From positions 41,354 through 105,353 of the forward strand of contig NZ_JAMZIK010000067.1 of assembly GCF_024178315.1 (NCBI RefSeq): a stretch of 64,000 nt of DNA, read 5' to 3'. Position numbers and translations under genes: made by a program. The stretch's first letter is position 1. Each line of letters opens with the position of its first letter. Shown here one piece after another: positions 25,843 to 35,906 of the stretch. The stretch is from Siccirubricoccus soli (GTDB lineage: Bacteria > Pseudomonadota > Alphaproteobacteria > Acetobacterales > Acetobacteraceae). The notes beneath the pieces are model-generated. The model ran no database searches and was not told the origin of the DNA. It saw nothing but the letters and a program-made list of their open reading frames with translations.

Positions 25843-28629
25843 TCAACCAAACGCCCCCACCTCATGCGTGATCGCCGCGCCGCACGCCCGCACCAACCCG
25901 AACAACCGCCCCATCGGCCCGAACAGCGCGGCGTGTTCCGCCGCATAGCTCAGCCCTTCCCGCGGCGCCGGCTTCTCATGGAAATCCAGCCCCAGCACCG
26001 CCCCCGGCGCCGCCGGGAACACTTCCGCCAGCAATGCCAGCGCCGGCTCCACATCCAGCTGCAACAGCCGCAGCACCAGCGCCTCCCGCGTCGCCCCATG
26101 CCGGGGCGAGAAATCCGGGATCGCCGCCGCCAGCAGCCAGATGCGGTGGATCAGCGTCAGGCGCAGCGCGTGCAGCAGCACCAGCCGGTCATTCATCGCT
26201 GGCAGTTCCGGCCACGCGGCCTTCAGCGCCAGATGGTCCGCCTGCAGCCGGCGGAACAGCCGCCGCACCGGCGCGTCCAGGTCCAGCTTCTCCACCGCCC
26301 CGGCCACCGCCAGCAGCTCCTCCCGCCGCCCCGGCCGCCGGGTGAAGCCGGCGCGGTCCAGCCAGGGCCCCGGGTCCAGCGTATCCACCACCGCCCGCAG
26401 CACGCCGAGGTCGCTGCACGCCACCGCCCGTTGCGCCAGCCGCATCGCCCGGGCGAAGCGCGGGGAACGCGTCCGCAGCTCGGCGAAGGCATCCGGGTTG
26501 GCGGAGGCCGCCACCCCCAGCCCATGCATGGAATTCGCCATCCATCCCAATTGCTGCAGGATGGCGTTGTTCGGGATCGCCCGTAGCTGGGAGGGATGGC
26601 TGATCCGCACCGGCCCGCCCATCCCGTCGCTCTGCCGCACCGCGGGGCGGCTGCCCGTGCGGTCCAGCAGCCCCGGCCCGAAGGCGCCGAGCAGCGCGGC
26701 ATAGCCGGGGTCGGCCACCAGCGCCTGCATCTCCCGCCTGACGGTCGCGAAGAAATCCGCGACGTAATCCGCCTCGGCATAGACCGGGTCGCTCCCCTCC
26801 CCGGGCGGGGTGAAGGCGTGGCTGGCGATGCCGGCGATGGTCGCCTCCGCCAGCTTCTGCGTGCCGAACAGCAGGTAGCCGTCGCCGCCCTGGAAGGCCG
26901 TCTCCTCCCGCAGCCTGAGCCCGGCCTTGTCCAGCGCCGTCCGCGCCAGCGGCGGGGAGAGATAGGCGAGGCGATCCGCCAGGCTGTCCGGATGCCCGCC
27001 GCGGCCGACGCTCTCGCCATGGGTGTCGAACAGCACCACCTCGATGCCGTCCAGCTTGTGCCGCCGCAACAGCTCCACCAGCCGCAGCTTCAGGCGCTCG
27101 GCCAGGTAGCTCCCCGCCAGCTGCCCGACATACCGCCCGGAATCCGAATAGCCGAATTGCAGGCAGATGCGGCCATGCCGGCGCAGATAGTCGCGGTAAT
27201 GCGGGCTGCGCAGCGCTTCCTCCAGCACCCGCTCGCCGCGGTCCAGCGCCTCCGCCGTCTCGAACAGCGGGGAGAGCTCCACCGCATGGTCCACGCCGAA
27301 GCGCCGCGCCAGCCACAGCGCCGCCAGCAGGGTGTAGCCCGTCTCCGTCTCGGCGATGAGGAAGCGGATCGGCGTGTCGCCATCCACATGCTTGGCGATC
27401 TGCGCGCAGAGCAGCATCAGCCGCACCGCGCTCGCCGGCTCGCCGATCAACGCGCCGTAATCCACGGGCTGCGCCTCCACTTCGGCCAGGGCGGCGTTGA
27501 TGGCGGCCAGCAGCCCGCGGCGCTGCGCCATGTCGTCGGCGGAAATGGTCAGCTCCAGGCGCTGCCGCACCGCATTGTGCACCTGCGCCGCATTCAGCCG
27601 CATATGGGTATGGGCCAGCGCCAGCCCATGCGCCACCAGCCCAGCCCGCGCCACCGCCAGGGCCAGCCGCGCCGCCTCATCCGGCGCGGCGGCGACCGCA
27701 TCCGCGAACAGCGCCAGCAGGGGCGCGGTGGAGGTGAGCGCCGCCTCCCTCTCCCCCACCATCAGCGCGGCCAGGTGCTGCACCTTCAACGGCTCCGGCG
27801 TCTCCGGCACCGCGGCGATCTGCGCCGCCACGGCCTCGACCGCGCCCTGCACCCGCGCCAGCAGCGGTGCGGCGCAGCTGCCGAGCGGCGCCACCTGCCC
27901 CGCCAGCCTTTCGAGCTGCCGCTGCTTCATCACCAACCGCAACCGCAACGTGTCCCACCAGCCGATATCGGTGCGGCCATCCGTGTCATAGCCGACCCAG
28001 GTGGAGAGCAGCACCGGCCGCGGCACCAGCCGCGCCCAGCGATCCGGCCACACCCCCTGCGCCGCCCGCAGCAGGGCCGCCGAGAGCCCGTCCAGCGCAT
28101 CCCGGCCGCGGCGGATCGCCTCATTCGCCTGGCGGAATTCCTCCTCCAGCGTCGGGGCGGGCGGCCGATGCGCCAGCCCCGGCGGCAGTGCCGCGCCGCT
28201 CGCCGCCTCGGCCAGGGCGACGGCCGTGGCATAGGGCAGCGAGAATGTCGGATGCGCGGTGAACACGGCGGCGAAGCGCGGCTGCTCCACCAGCGCGCAG
28301 TAGCGGGCGAAGGGGATGGGGCTGTCATCCGGGTCCGGCCGCACCAGCCGCGCCGCCAGGGCGTCGAGGCTCGGCACCCCTTGCTCCAGCCCGACATAGC
28401 GGGCGAGGCGCCCGGCCCGGTCCGCGGCGGCGGCATCCGCCAGGCGCTGCACCAGCGCCTCCACCACGCCGAGATCCAGCGTCCCGTCATCCAGGCGGCG
28501 GCTGATCGCCAGGGCCACCAGCAGGACCGGGTCGCCGAACGGGTCCTGCGCGGCGGCATCGCGGGCCTCGCGCAGCCGGAGGAGAAGGTCCTGCAGGGGA
28601 TCGGGGGCGCTGTCCGGCATGCCACGCAT
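25843..28629 (-). CDS. divergent phosphoenolpyruvate carboxylase-like protein
   Basis: 928 residues, the normal PEPC length, with the overall PEPC order of motifs: VFTAHPT, STWVGYDTDG, SPLFETAEAL, FGYSDSGRYVG, VLFDTHGESVGRGGHP and LRAIPNNAILQQLG. Several catalytic positions differ from standard PEPC. TAHPTE is TAHPTF, YSDSxKD is YSDSGRY, and the catalytic HGRGGSxGRGG loop is shortened to HGESVGRGG, losing the Arg that follows the catalytic His. Whether it still carboxylates PEP is open. ATG 28629 follows AGGTGCAAC; ATG 28620 is an alternative. It is the last gene of the minus-strand glycogen cluster, 142 bp after the glgX-malQ fusion. Confidence 0.8.
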   Translation of the reverse strand: MRGMPDSAPDPLQDLLLRLREARDAAAQDPFGDPVLLVALAISRRLDDGTLDLGVVEALVQRLADAAAADRAGRLARYVGLEQGVPSLDALAARLVRPDPDDSPIPFARYCALVEQPRFAAVFTAHPTFSLPYATAVALAEAASGAALPPGLAHRPPAPTLEEEFRQANEAIRRGRDALDGLSAALLRAAQGVWPDRWARLVPRPVLLSTWVGYDTDGRTDIGWWDTLRLRLVMKQRQLERLAGQVAPLGSCAAPLLARVQGAVEAVAAQIAAVPETPEPLKVQHLAALMVGEREAALTSTAPLLALFADAVAAAPDEAARLALAVARAGLVAHGLALAHTHMRLNAAQVHNAVRQRLELTISADDMAQRRGLLAAINAALAEVEAQPVDYGALIGEPASAVRLMLLCAQIAKHVDGDTPIRFLIAETETGYTLLAALWLARRFGVDHAVELSPLFETAEALDRGERVLEEALRSPHYRDYLRRHGRICLQFGYSDSGRYVGQLAGSYLAERLKLRLVELLRRHKLDGIEVVLFDTHGESVGRGGHPDSLADRLAYLSPPLARTALDKAGLRLREETAFQGGDGYLLFGTQKLAEATIAGIASHAFTPPGEGSDPVYAEADYVADFFATVRREMQALVADPGYAALLGAFGPGLLDRTGSRPAVRQSDGMGGPVRISHPSQLRAIPNNAILQQLGWMANSMHGLGVAASANPDAFAELRTRSPRFARAMRLAQRAVACSDLGVLRAVVDTLDPGPWLDRAGFTRRPGRREELLAVAGAVEKLDLDAPVRRLFRRLQADHLALKAAWPELPAMNDRLVLLHALRLTLIHRIWLLAAAIPDFSPRHGATREALVLRLLQLDVEPALALLAEVFPAAPGAVLGLDFHEKPAPREGLSYAAEHAALFGPMGRLFGLVRACGAAITHEVGAFG

Positions 28630-28670
28630 GTTGCACCTGCGAAGGCGGGGGGCGCCAGGGGTTTGCGTGG

Positions 28671-28751
28671 GCGGGGGCGCCGCCCCCAAGCCCCGGCAGG
28701 GGCTCTGCCCCTGCACCCCGCCGGGGCCAGGACCTGGCCCCGGACCCCGGT
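28671..28751. repeat. GC-rich hairpin repeat family C, copy 2
   Basis: Three consecutive palindromes: GGGGGCGCCGCCCCC, CAGGGGCTCTGCCCCTG and CCGGGGCCAGGACCTGGCCCCGG split around AGGACCT. It lies between the glgX-malQ fusion and the PEPC-like gene and may end or stabilise the glg transcript. Confidence 0.62.
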
Positions 28752-28771
28752 CTGGGCTTGGGCCGGTGGGT

Positions 28772-31700
28772 TCAGCCGGCGGCGCGGCCTTCCCGGCGCA
28801 CGGCATCCAGGATGGCGCGGGCGCGTGGGTCGGCGAACAGCGCCGCCACGGGCAGCGGCAGGCGGCGGCGCCAATTCGGGCGCTGCCAATCCGTGCCGGG
28901 CAGGTTCACCGCCACAAGCTCCCCGGCCAGATCCTCGGCCTGGACCAGCAGCAGGGCGGAAGGCGTGCGGGCCACCAGCGCATGCACCGCGGCCGGCAGC
29001 TCCGCCTCATCCTCCGGCCAGAGCCCCTCCGCCTCCAGCAGCCGCCGCAGCGCCGCCCGCTCTGCTTCCCGTCCCGCGCGTGCGGCCACGGCATCGCCGA
29101 TGCCCAGCGCCTCCCGCTCCGCAATGTCCTCGCCCTGCCACCAGCCGAGCAGAGTCGGCAGATCATGCGTCGCCACGCAGGCCGCGGCCAGGGCGGGCCA
29201 GCGCGCGGGCGGGACGAAGCCCTCGCCCTCCCGCTCGAACCACAGCACGCGGTAGGAGAGCACCCGGTCGGCGGCCAGCTCCGCCCGGAGGCCGGGCGGC
29301 ACGGTGCCGAGATCCTCCCCCACCACCAGGCAGCGCGCGCGGTGGCTTTCCAGCGCCAGCGTCGCCAGCCGGTCCTTCAGCGGATAGCGCAGATAGGCCC
29401 CCTCGCCGCCCCGCGCCCCATCCGGCACCAGGAACAGCCGCGTCAGCCCCAGCACATGGTCGATCCGAAGCGCCGCGGCATGCCGCATATTGGCCCGGAG
29501 CAGCGCGGCGAAGCCGGCATCGTCCGTGGGGGCGGGCGCCGGAATGCCCCAGACCTGCCCCTCCGGCGCGAAGGCATCCGGCGGCGCGCCGATGGAGAGC
29601 CCGTCGAGGAACCTAGCGTCGCCGGACCACAGCTCTGCCCCATCCGGCGCCGCCCCCACGGCCAGGTCGCGGTAGAGCCCTGCCCCTGCCTGCGCCGCCT
29701 CGCCCATCTGCCGGTCGGCCAGGAATTGCTGGAAGACCTCGAAGCCGATCTCCTCCGGATGCGCGGCGATGAAGGCAGCGACGCCCTCCGCATCCCCCCG
29801 CGCCAGCTCCGCCGGCCAGCGCCGCCAATCGGTGCTGCCCCGTTGCGCCGCGATGGCGTTGAAGGCGGCGAAGCGCTCCAGCGCCGCCCCGCCCTGCGCC
29901 CGGAAACCCGCCAGCTCCGCCCGCCAGGGATGCGCCTCGGGGAAATCCCGCCAGGCCGCCAGCAGCCCCGCCCGCTTCGCCGCCCAGACCGCCGGGTAGT
30001 CCACCAGCGCCCCCTCCGGCAGCACCGGCGCTGCCGGGCCGAAGGGGATCGCCCCCAGATCGATGAAGGCCGGCTCCAGGAAGCGCCGGTCGGAGGGCTG
30101 GTAGGGGCTGGCCCGCGACCGCTCCAGCGGCGGCAGGGCATGGGGCGGGGAAAGGCCGAGCAGCATCGCCCCCTCCGCCCCCGCCAGCCGCGCCGCCTCG
30201 GCCAGTGCGGTGTAGTCGCCGATGCCCTGGTCGCCGGGCCGCCGCAGCGCATAGAGCTGCACCGCGACGCCGAAGCCCCTGCCGCCACCCGCCAGCGCCT
30301 GCGGCAGGAAGCCCGCCGGCGGCGCCACGGTGATCTCGCAGCCCAGCTCCGGCTGCCCCTCGGGAAAGATCCGGTGCCGCCCGATCGGCAGCGCCGGCAG
30401 TGCCAAGCGGCGGCAGGGTGGCCGGCCCGGCGCCTGATCCCAGGGCCCTTCCGCCTGCAGCGGCTGCGTCTCTCCGTCTTCCCGTACCAGGGTCAGCCAG
30501 CCCTCCGCCGCGCAGGGCAGGGTCGCCGCCTCGCCCAGGCGGAAGCTCGCCGCCGCCGGCAGGGCGCACGGCGCCTTCAGCCGTTCCAGACTCTCCCGCG
30601 CCTGCGCCGCGCTCTCCGCCGGCAGGCCGAGCGCGCCGAGGATGGCCCGCAGCGTCCCCTCCGGCACGCGATGCGCGCTGCCGTCCAGCCCGTGCCACTC
30701 CGGGGCGATGCCCGCCGCTTCCGCCAGCTCGCCCAGCAGGGCCGGGTCCATGTCCTGGTGTCCGCCCATGCCTTCCTCCGCCACCAGCAGCACGCTACGC
30801 GGCGAGACGGGCAGGCGTTCCCCGACCTTCCCCTGCCGTGCCGGATCGGCGCTGTCCGCCAGCAGCCGCCAGCCATGGCCGGGCCGGGGCGGCGGCAGCA
30901 CCAGCTCCGCCGGCGCCTCGCCACCATGCAGCGCCACCGCCACCCGGTCCCCCGCCGCGTAGAACACTGCGACGACCGCCCGCGCCCGGCCCCAATCCTC
31001 CTCCTGCTTCGACCGGCCATCGAGCTGCCGCCAAGCCACGTCCGGAATGCCGCCGTCATCCGCCGGCCGCCCGGTCAGCGGCGCCGTCGCGGTCAGCGCC
31101 GGGTGGGTGAGCCGCGCCCGCACCAGCCGCGCCGCGAAATCGCACAGCCCCGCATCCAGCCGCGCCCAGTCGAGCCAGGAGACCTCGTTGTCCTGTGCAT
31201 AGGCGTTGTTGTTGCCGCCCTGGCTGCGCCCCGCCTCGTCGCCCATGCCGAGCATCGGCGTGCCGCGCGCCGCCAGCAGCGTCGCCAGCAGCGCCCGCAC
31301 ATCCGCCGCGCGCTTCGCCCGGATCACCGGGTCGTCGCTCGGCCCCTCGACGCCATGGTTCCAGGAATGGTTGCCGGCGTGACCGTCCCGCCCGTTCTCG
31401 CCATTCGCCTCATTGTGGCGGTGCTCGTAGCTGACGAGGTCGGCCAGGGTGAAGCCGTCATGCGCCGCGACGAAATTCACGCTGTCCGCCACGCGCCGTG
31501 GCGGGCGGAACAGGTCGGCGGAGCCGGCGAGGCGCGTCGCCAGCTCCCCGGCCATCCCGGGGTCGCCGCGCCAGAAGCTGCGCACCGTGTCGCGGAAGCG
31601 GTCGTTCCACTCCCCCCAGCCGGCCGGGAATTCGCCGAGGCGATAGCCGCCCGGTCCGATATCCCAAGGCTCGGCGATGACCAGCCGCTCCCGCAGCAGC

Positions 31701-32758
31701 GGGTCCTGCCGCATGGCGGAGAGCAGCGGCGCGGCGGCGTCGAAGCCGCTGTCCCGCCGCCCCAACGTCGTGCCGAGGTCGAGCCGGATGCCCTCCGCCC
31801 CCGTCTCCGCCACCCAGTGCCGCAGCGCATCCATGGCGAGGCGCAGCGCCCAGGGCCGGTCCAGCGCCAGGCTGTTGCCGCAGCCCGTGTCATTGGCATA
31901 GGCGCCGCCCGGCAGCAGCCGGTGGAAGGCGGCATCGGCCAGGCCGCGCAGGGAGAGGGCGGGCCCGGCCGCATCGCTTTCCCCGGTATGGTTCAGCACC
32001 AGGTCGAGGATCACGCCGATGCCCGCCGCCCGCAGCGCATCCACCGCGGCGCGGATCTCCGCCATGCCGCCCGGCGCCAGGCGCGGACAGGGCACCAGCA
32101 GCGCCACCGGATTGTAATTCCAATAATTCCGCAGGCCGAGCGGCGCCAGATGCCGCTCATCGATGCCGGCCGCGAGCGGCATGATCTCCACATGCGTCAC
32201 GCCGAGGCGCCGGAGATGCGCGATGGCGGCGGGGTGGCCGAGCGCCGCGACGGTGCCTCGGATCGCCTCCGGGATCTCCGGATGCAGCCGGGTGAAGCCC
32301 CTGGCGTGCAGCTCGTAGATCACCCGCGGGCCGGGGCGCGGCGGCGGCGCCAGGGGTGGCGCCACCTCCGGCACCACCACCGCCTTCGGCACCAGATGCG
32401 CCGTCTCCGCGCCGAAGCGGGCGAGGTCGGGGTGCCAGGCGAAGGGCCGGTCGATGGCCCGGGCCCAGGGGTCCAGCAGCAGCTTGGCGGCATCGAAGCG
32501 CCGGCCGGTGGCGGGCTCCCACGGGCCTTCCGCCCGCAGCCCATAGCGCGTGCCGGGGCCGATCCCCGCGACATGGCCGTGCCAGACATCGCCGCTGCGC
32601 GCCGGCAGGCGGTGACGCGCCAGCTCCTCCCGCCCTGCACGGTCGAAGAGGCAGAGATGCACGGCGGTCGCCTCCGGCGCCACCACCGCGATGTTCAGCC
32701 CCGCCGCATCGGCGGCGGCGCCGGGCCTGGCAGGCGAGCCTTCAGTGAGCAGGGGCAT
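28772..32758 (-). CDS. GlgX-MalQ fusion: glycogen debranching enzyme joined to 4-alpha-glucanotransferase
   Basis: 1328 residues. Residues 1 to about 660 are GlgX-like: a CBM48 start, GH13 barrel with nucleophile region IRLDLGTTLGRR, acid region VIAEPWDIGPGGY and NFVAAHDGFTL. Residues from about 664 are MalQ (GH77): nucleophile region LRIDHVLGLTRLF, acid region VVGEDLGTVPP and VATHDLPTLLGWW. GlgX removes limit-dextrin branches and MalQ disproportionates the released maltooligosaccharides, so the fusion couples two consecutive steps of glycogen breakdown. At the junction, GGAGGAAGG lies just before Met664 (ATG 30769), which could start a separate MalQ polypeptide. The gene is 171 bp after glgA in the glg cluster. 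Confidence 0.93.
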   Translation of the reverse strand: MPLLTEGSPARPGAAADAAGLNIAVVAPEATAVHLCLFDRAGREELARHRLPARSGDVWHGHVAGIGPGTRYGLRAEGPWEPATGRRFDAAKLLLDPWARAIDRPFAWHPDLARFGAETAHLVPKAVVVPEVAPPLAPPPRPGPRVIYELHARGFTRLHPEIPEAIRGTVAALGHPAAIAHLRRLGVTHVEIMPLAAGIDERHLAPLGLRNYWNYNPVALLVPCPRLAPGGMAEIRAAVDALRAAGIGVILDLVLNHTGESDAAGPALSLRGLADAAFHRLLPGGAYANDTGCGNSLALDRPWALRLAMDALRHWVAETGAEGIRLDLGTTLGRRDSGFDAAAPLLSAMRQDPLLRERLVIAEPWDIGPGGYRLGEFPAGWGEWNDRFRDTVRSFWRGDPGMAGELATRLAGSADLFRPPRRVADSVNFVAAHDGFTLADLVSYEHRHNEANGENGRDGHAGNHSWNHGVEGPSDDPVIRAKRAADVRALLATLLAARGTPMLGMGDEAGRSQGGNNNAYAQDNEVSWLDWARLDAGLCDFAARLVRARLTHPALTATAPLTGRPADDGGIPDVAWRQLDGRSKQEEDWGRARAVVAVFYAAGDRVAVALHGGEAPAELVLPPPRPGHGWRLLADSADPARQGKVGERLPVSPRSVLLVAEEGMGGHQDMDPALLGELAEAAGIAPEWHGLDGSAHRVPEGTLRAILGALGLPAESAAQARESLERLKAPCALPAAASFRLGEAATLPCAAEGWLTLVREDGETQPLQAEGPWDQAPGRPPCRRLALPALPIGRHRIFPEGQPELGCEITVAPPAGFLPQALAGGGRGFGVAVQLYALRRPGDQGIGDYTALAEAARLAGAEGAMLLGLSPPHALPPLERSRASPYQPSDRRFLEPAFIDLGAIPFGPAAPVLPEGALVDYPAVWAAKRAGLLAAWRDFPEAHPWRAELAGFRAQGGAALERFAAFNAIAAQRGSTDWRRWPAELARGDAEGVAAFIAAHPEEIGFEVFQQFLADRQMGEAAQAGAGLYRDLAVGAAPDGAELWSGDARFLDGLSIGAPPDAFAPEGQVWGIPAPAPTDDAGFAALLRANMRHAAALRIDHVLGLTRLFLVPDGARGGEGAYLRYPLKDRLATLALESHRARCLVVGEDLGTVPPGLRAELAADRVLSYRVLWFEREGEGFVPPARWPALAAACVATHDLPTLLGWWQGEDIAEREALGIGDAVAARAGREAERAALRRLLEAEGLWPEDEAELPAAVHALVARTPSALLLVQAEDLAGELVAVNLPGTDWQRPNWRRRLPLPVAALFADPRARAILDAVRREGRAAG

Positions 32759-32844
32759 GGAGCCGGTGCGGAACGCTGAAGCGGATCAAGCAAAATCGCT
32801 GGGGTACCGGCCCCATCCTCTCAGTCCTTTCCTGCCTGCTGCGC

Positions 32845-32922
32845 GGTGGGGGTGGGGGCTCCGCCCCCCATGCCCCGGCCAGGGGCAGCGCCCCTACCGG
32901 AGGTCCCGGGGGCGAAGCCCCC
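32845..32922. repeat. GC-rich hairpin repeat family C, copy 3
   Basis: GGGGGCTCCGCCCCC, AGGGGCAGCGCCCCT and GGGGGCGAAGCCCCC palindromes in the glgA to glgX-malQ gap. Same modules as at 19079 and 28671, in another combination. Confidence 0.6.
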
Positions 32923-32929
32923 GCACGCC

Positions 32930-34381
32930 TCACGCGTCAATGCTCTCCGCCCGCACCATGTCCCGGAACAGCGCCGCATAGCGCCCGGCCGAGCGCCGCC
33001 AGGAGACGTCGCAGGCCATCGCATTCGTCTGGAGGCGCCGCCAGGGCTCGCCCTGCCGCCACAGCGCGATGGCCCGGCGCATCGCCGCCGCCAGCATCTG
33101 CGCCGAGCCCGGGGCGAAGACCAGCCCGGTGCCCGTCCCCGCCGCCAGCGCCATCTCATTGGCGTCGATCACCGTATCGGCCAGCCCACCCACCCGCGCC
33201 ACGATGGGTGGCGCGCCATAGCGCAGGGCGCAGAGCTGGGTCAGGCCGCAGGGCTCGAAACGGCTCGGCACCAGCACCGCATCGGCGCCGCCATAGAGCA
33301 GCCGGGCCACCGTCTCGTCGAAGCCGATGAAGGTGCCGACGCGCCCCGGATGCTCCACCGCGGCGGCGCGGCAGCGCGCCTCCAGCGCCGCCTCCCCGCT
33401 GCCGAGGATGGCGAGCTGCGCCCCGCCCTCCAGCAGCGCGGGCAGCGCCTCCAGCACCAGATCCACGCCCTTCTGCCAGGCCAGCCGCCCGATGAAGGCG
33501 AAGAGCGGCACGGCGGCATCCTCGGCCAGCCCCATCCGGTGCTGCAGCGCCGCCTTGTTCGCCGCCCGCGGCCCGGGATCGGCCACCGAGAAGCGGGAAG
33601 GCAGCCGCGCGTCGCTCTCCGGATCCCATTCCAGGGTGTCGAGCCCGTTCAGGATGCCGTCCACCACCGCGCCCCGGCCGCGCAGCAGCCCGTCCAGCCC
33701 CATCCCGCCTTCCGGCGTCAGGATCTCCGCGGCATAGGTGGGGGAGACGGTGGTGATGCGGTCGGCATACCAGAGGCCGGATTTGAGGAAGCCTACATGG
33801 CCGTAATGCTCCAGCCCCGCCATCGCGAAGGCCTCCGGCGGCAGGCCGAGACGGGGGAAGAGAGTGGCGGGATACTGCCCCTGGAAGGCCAGGTTGTGGA
33901 TGGTGAAGAGCGAGGGCACCCGCCGCCCGGCGCCATGCCGCAGATAGGCCAGCGCCAGCCCCGCCTGCCAGTCATGCGCGTGGACGGCGTCGAACCCTTC
34001 CTCCCGCGCCAGCAGCGCGCCCGTAGCGCCGAGGGCGGCGAAGCGCAGCGCATTGTCCTCCCACTCCCCGCCCCCCGGGGCGAGGTAGGGGGTGCCCGGC
34101 CGGTCGAAGAGATGCGGCGCCTCCAGCACCAGCAGGTCCAGCCCATGCGCCGTCCCCGCCAGCACCCGCGCCGGGCCGCCGAACAGCTCCGGCAGGGCAC
34201 GCAGTTTCACGGCGCCGGGGATGGCCGCCAGCACGGAAGGGTAGCCGGGCAGCAGGGTGGTCGCGGCAATGCCCTCCGGCGCCAGCGCCCCCGGCAGCGC
34301 GCCGACCACATCGGCCAGCCCGCCGGTCTTCACCAGCGGGAAGCATTCGGAGGCGATCGCCAGCAGCCGCAGCGCCGTCAC
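32930..34381 (-). CDS. glgA: glycogen synthase (ADP-glucose type)
   Basis: A 483-residue GT5 enzyme. The N-terminal [13 protein letters not shown] loop binds ADP-glucose; [23 protein letters not shown] and the C-terminal [17 protein letters not shown] are diagnostic. It transfers glucose from ADP-glucose to the non-reducing end of alpha-1,4-glucan. ATG 34381 overlaps the glgC stop by four bases. Length and motifs are complete. Confidence 0.97.
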   Translation of the reverse strand: MTALRLLAIASECFPLVKTGGLADVVGALPGALAPEGIAATTLLPGYPSVLAAIPGAVKLRALPELFGGPARVLAGTAHGLDLLVLEAPHLFDRPGTPYLAPGGGEWEDNALRFAALGATGALLAREEGFDAVHAHDWQAGLALAYLRHGAGRRVPSLFTIHNLAFQGQYPATLFPRLGLPPEAFAMAGLEHYGHVGFLKSGLWYADRITTVSPTYAAEILTPEGGMGLDGLLRGRGAVVDGILNGLDTLEWDPESDARLPSRFSVADPGPRAANKAALQHRMGLAEDAAVPLFAFIGRLAWQKGVDLVLEALPALLEGGAQLAILGSGEAALEARCRAAAVEHPGRVGTFIGFDETVARLLYGGADAVLVPSRFEPCGLTQLCALRYGAPPIVARVGGLADTVIDANEMALAAGTGTGLVFAPGSAQMLAAAMRRAIALWRQGEPWRRLQTNAMACDVSWRRSAGRYAALFRDMVRAESIDA

Positions 34382-35646
34382 GCCAGCCGGTCCAGCATCG
34401 CCTGGGTGATGAGGCAGATGCCCTTCTCCGTCCGCCGGAAGCGCGCCGCATCCGCCTCCGGGTCCTCCCCCACCACCAGCCCTTCCGGGATCCGCACGCC
34501 GCGGTCGACGACCACATTCGTCAGCCGAGCATTCCGGCCGACATCCACCTCCGGCAGCAGCACCGCGCCTTCCAGCTTCACGAAGGAATGCAGGTGGACA
34601 TTGGTGAAGAGCAGCGACCGCCGCGCCGAAGCGCCGGAGACGATGCAGCCGCCCGAGACCAGGGAGGCGACGGCCTCGCCCCGCCGCCCCGCCACGTCAT
34701 GCACGAATTTCGCCGGCGGGGTGATCTCGGCATAGGTCCAGATCGGCCAGTCCCGATCGAACAGGTCGAGGCCGGGGATGACGTCGGTGAGGTCGATATT
34801 CGCCTCCCAATAGGCGTCCACCGTGCCGACATCCCGCCAATAGGGGCTCGCCTCCATGGAGGAGCGGACGCAGGAGGTCTCGAAGCGGTGCGCCAGCGCT
34901 CCGCCGCGGGCGACGAGGTGCGGGATGATGTCCTTGCCGAAATCATGGGAGGAGCCGGGGTGGGCCGCGTCCCGCCGGAGCTGCTCGATCAGGAAGCGCG
35001 TCTCGAAGACGTAGATCCCCATGCTGGCAAGCGCCAGGTCCGGCTGGCCCGGGATGGCGGGCGGGTCGGCCGGCTTCTCCACGAAATCGACGATGCGCCC
35101 GGTCTCGTCCACCGCCATCACGCCGAAGCCGGTGGCCTCCATCCGCGGGACGGTCATGCAGCTCACCGTCACCTCGGCCCCGGCGGCGACGTGCTGCTGC
35201 AGCATCGCCTCGTAGTCCATCTTGTAGATGTGGTCCCCGGCCAGCAGCACGATGTGGCGCGGCGCCAGATCCTCGATGATGTCGATGTTCTGGAACACCG
35301 CATCCGCCGTGCCCTGGTACCAGGCGTGTTCCGAGACGCGCTGGCTGGCGGGGAGGATGTCGAAGCTCTCGTTCCGCTCCGGCCGCAGGAAGTTCCAGCC
35401 GCGCTGCAGGTGCCGGATCAGGCTGTGCGCCTTGTACTGGGTGGCGACGGCCACGCGCCGGATGCCGGAATTGATGGCGTTGGACAGGGCGAAGTCGATG
35501 ATCCGCGACTTGCCGCCGAAGAAGACTGCGGGCTTGGCCCGGCGGTCCGTCAGCTCCATCAGCCGGCTGCCGCGGCCGCCGGCCAGCACGAAGGCCATGG
35601 CCGTCCGCGCCAGCGGTGCTGGCGGCCTCTCCCCACTGTCACCCAT
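34378..35646 (-). CDS. glgC: glucose-1-phosphate adenylyltransferase
   Basis: 422 residues. Nucleotidyltransferase motif [57 protein letters not shown] and FVEKPADPP are all present, and the left-handed beta-helix C-terminus completes the enzyme. It makes ADP-glucose from ATP and glucose-1-phosphate, the committed and usually allosterically controlled step of glycogen synthesis. Its start ATG 35646 overlaps, by eight bases, the stop codon of the glgB remnant, so it still has the junction of an intact glgB-glgC operon. Confidence 0.97.
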   Translation of the reverse strand: MGDSGERPPAPLARTAMAFVLAGGRGSRLMELTDRRAKPAVFFGGKSRIIDFALSNAINSGIRRVAVATQYKAHSLIRHLQRGWNFLRPERNESFDILPASQRVSEHAWYQGTADAVFQNIDIIEDLAPRHIVLLAGDHIYKMDYEAMLQQHVAAGAEVTVSCMTVPRMEATGFGVMAVDETGRIVDFVEKPADPPAIPGQPDLALASMGIYVFETRFLIEQLRRDAAHPGSSHDFGKDIIPHLVARGGALAHRFETSCVRSSMEASPYWRDVGTVDAYWEANIDLTDVIPGLDLFDRDWPIWTYAEITPPAKFVHDVAGRRGEAVASLVSGGCIVSGASARRSLLFTNVHLHSFVKLEGAVLLPEVDVGRNARLTNVVVDRGVRIPEGLVVGEDPEADAARFRRTEKGICLITQAMLDRLA

Positions 35647-35830
35647 GCAGCGTTCCCTCCTCCGGCATCAGGAAGATGGTGGCCAGGGGCGGCAGCGCCA
35701 GCCTGGCGGAGCAGGACGGGCCGTGGCCCGGCACCCCCTCCGCAGCCACAACGCCGAGGTTACCCGCATTCGTTCCGCCGCAGCAGGTGGCATCGCTGTT
35801 CAGGTATCCGACAATCGCGGTGGCCGGCAT
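35639..35830 (-). pseudogene. glgB: C-terminal remnant of glycogen branching enzyme GlgB
   Basis: A short open stretch between glgP and glgC encodes [18 protein letters not shown], then EGVPGHG and [16 protein letters not shown], ending in a stop inside the glgC start. This matches the last ~55 residues of GlgB, whose C-terminus typically reads LN(T/S)D-x-x-x-x-GSNAGNGG, then HGR and SLTLPPLATI. Everything upstream of about residue -57 (GH13 barrel, CBM48) is missing. The sequence to the glgP stop (35831-35906) is GC-rich without GlgB similarity. The glgP-glgB-glgC order is that of other alphaproteobacteria, so this is a deletion scar. ATG 35830 is in frame but translation is doubtful. Confidence 0.82.
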
Positions 35831-35906
35831 CGGGATCGGGGCGCTGCCCCCGGCCCCGGCCCGGGGGCCGGGCGCCGGCCCGGGCCTGCGCGCCCCGGCC
35901 GCGCCG

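Noticed and set aside
26596..32779. Plus-strand open frames of over 1000 codons across the glg and PEPC-like genes
   Set aside because: They run antisense to GlgX-MalQ and the PEPC-like protein and code for His/Arg/Gln-rich sequence without motifs.
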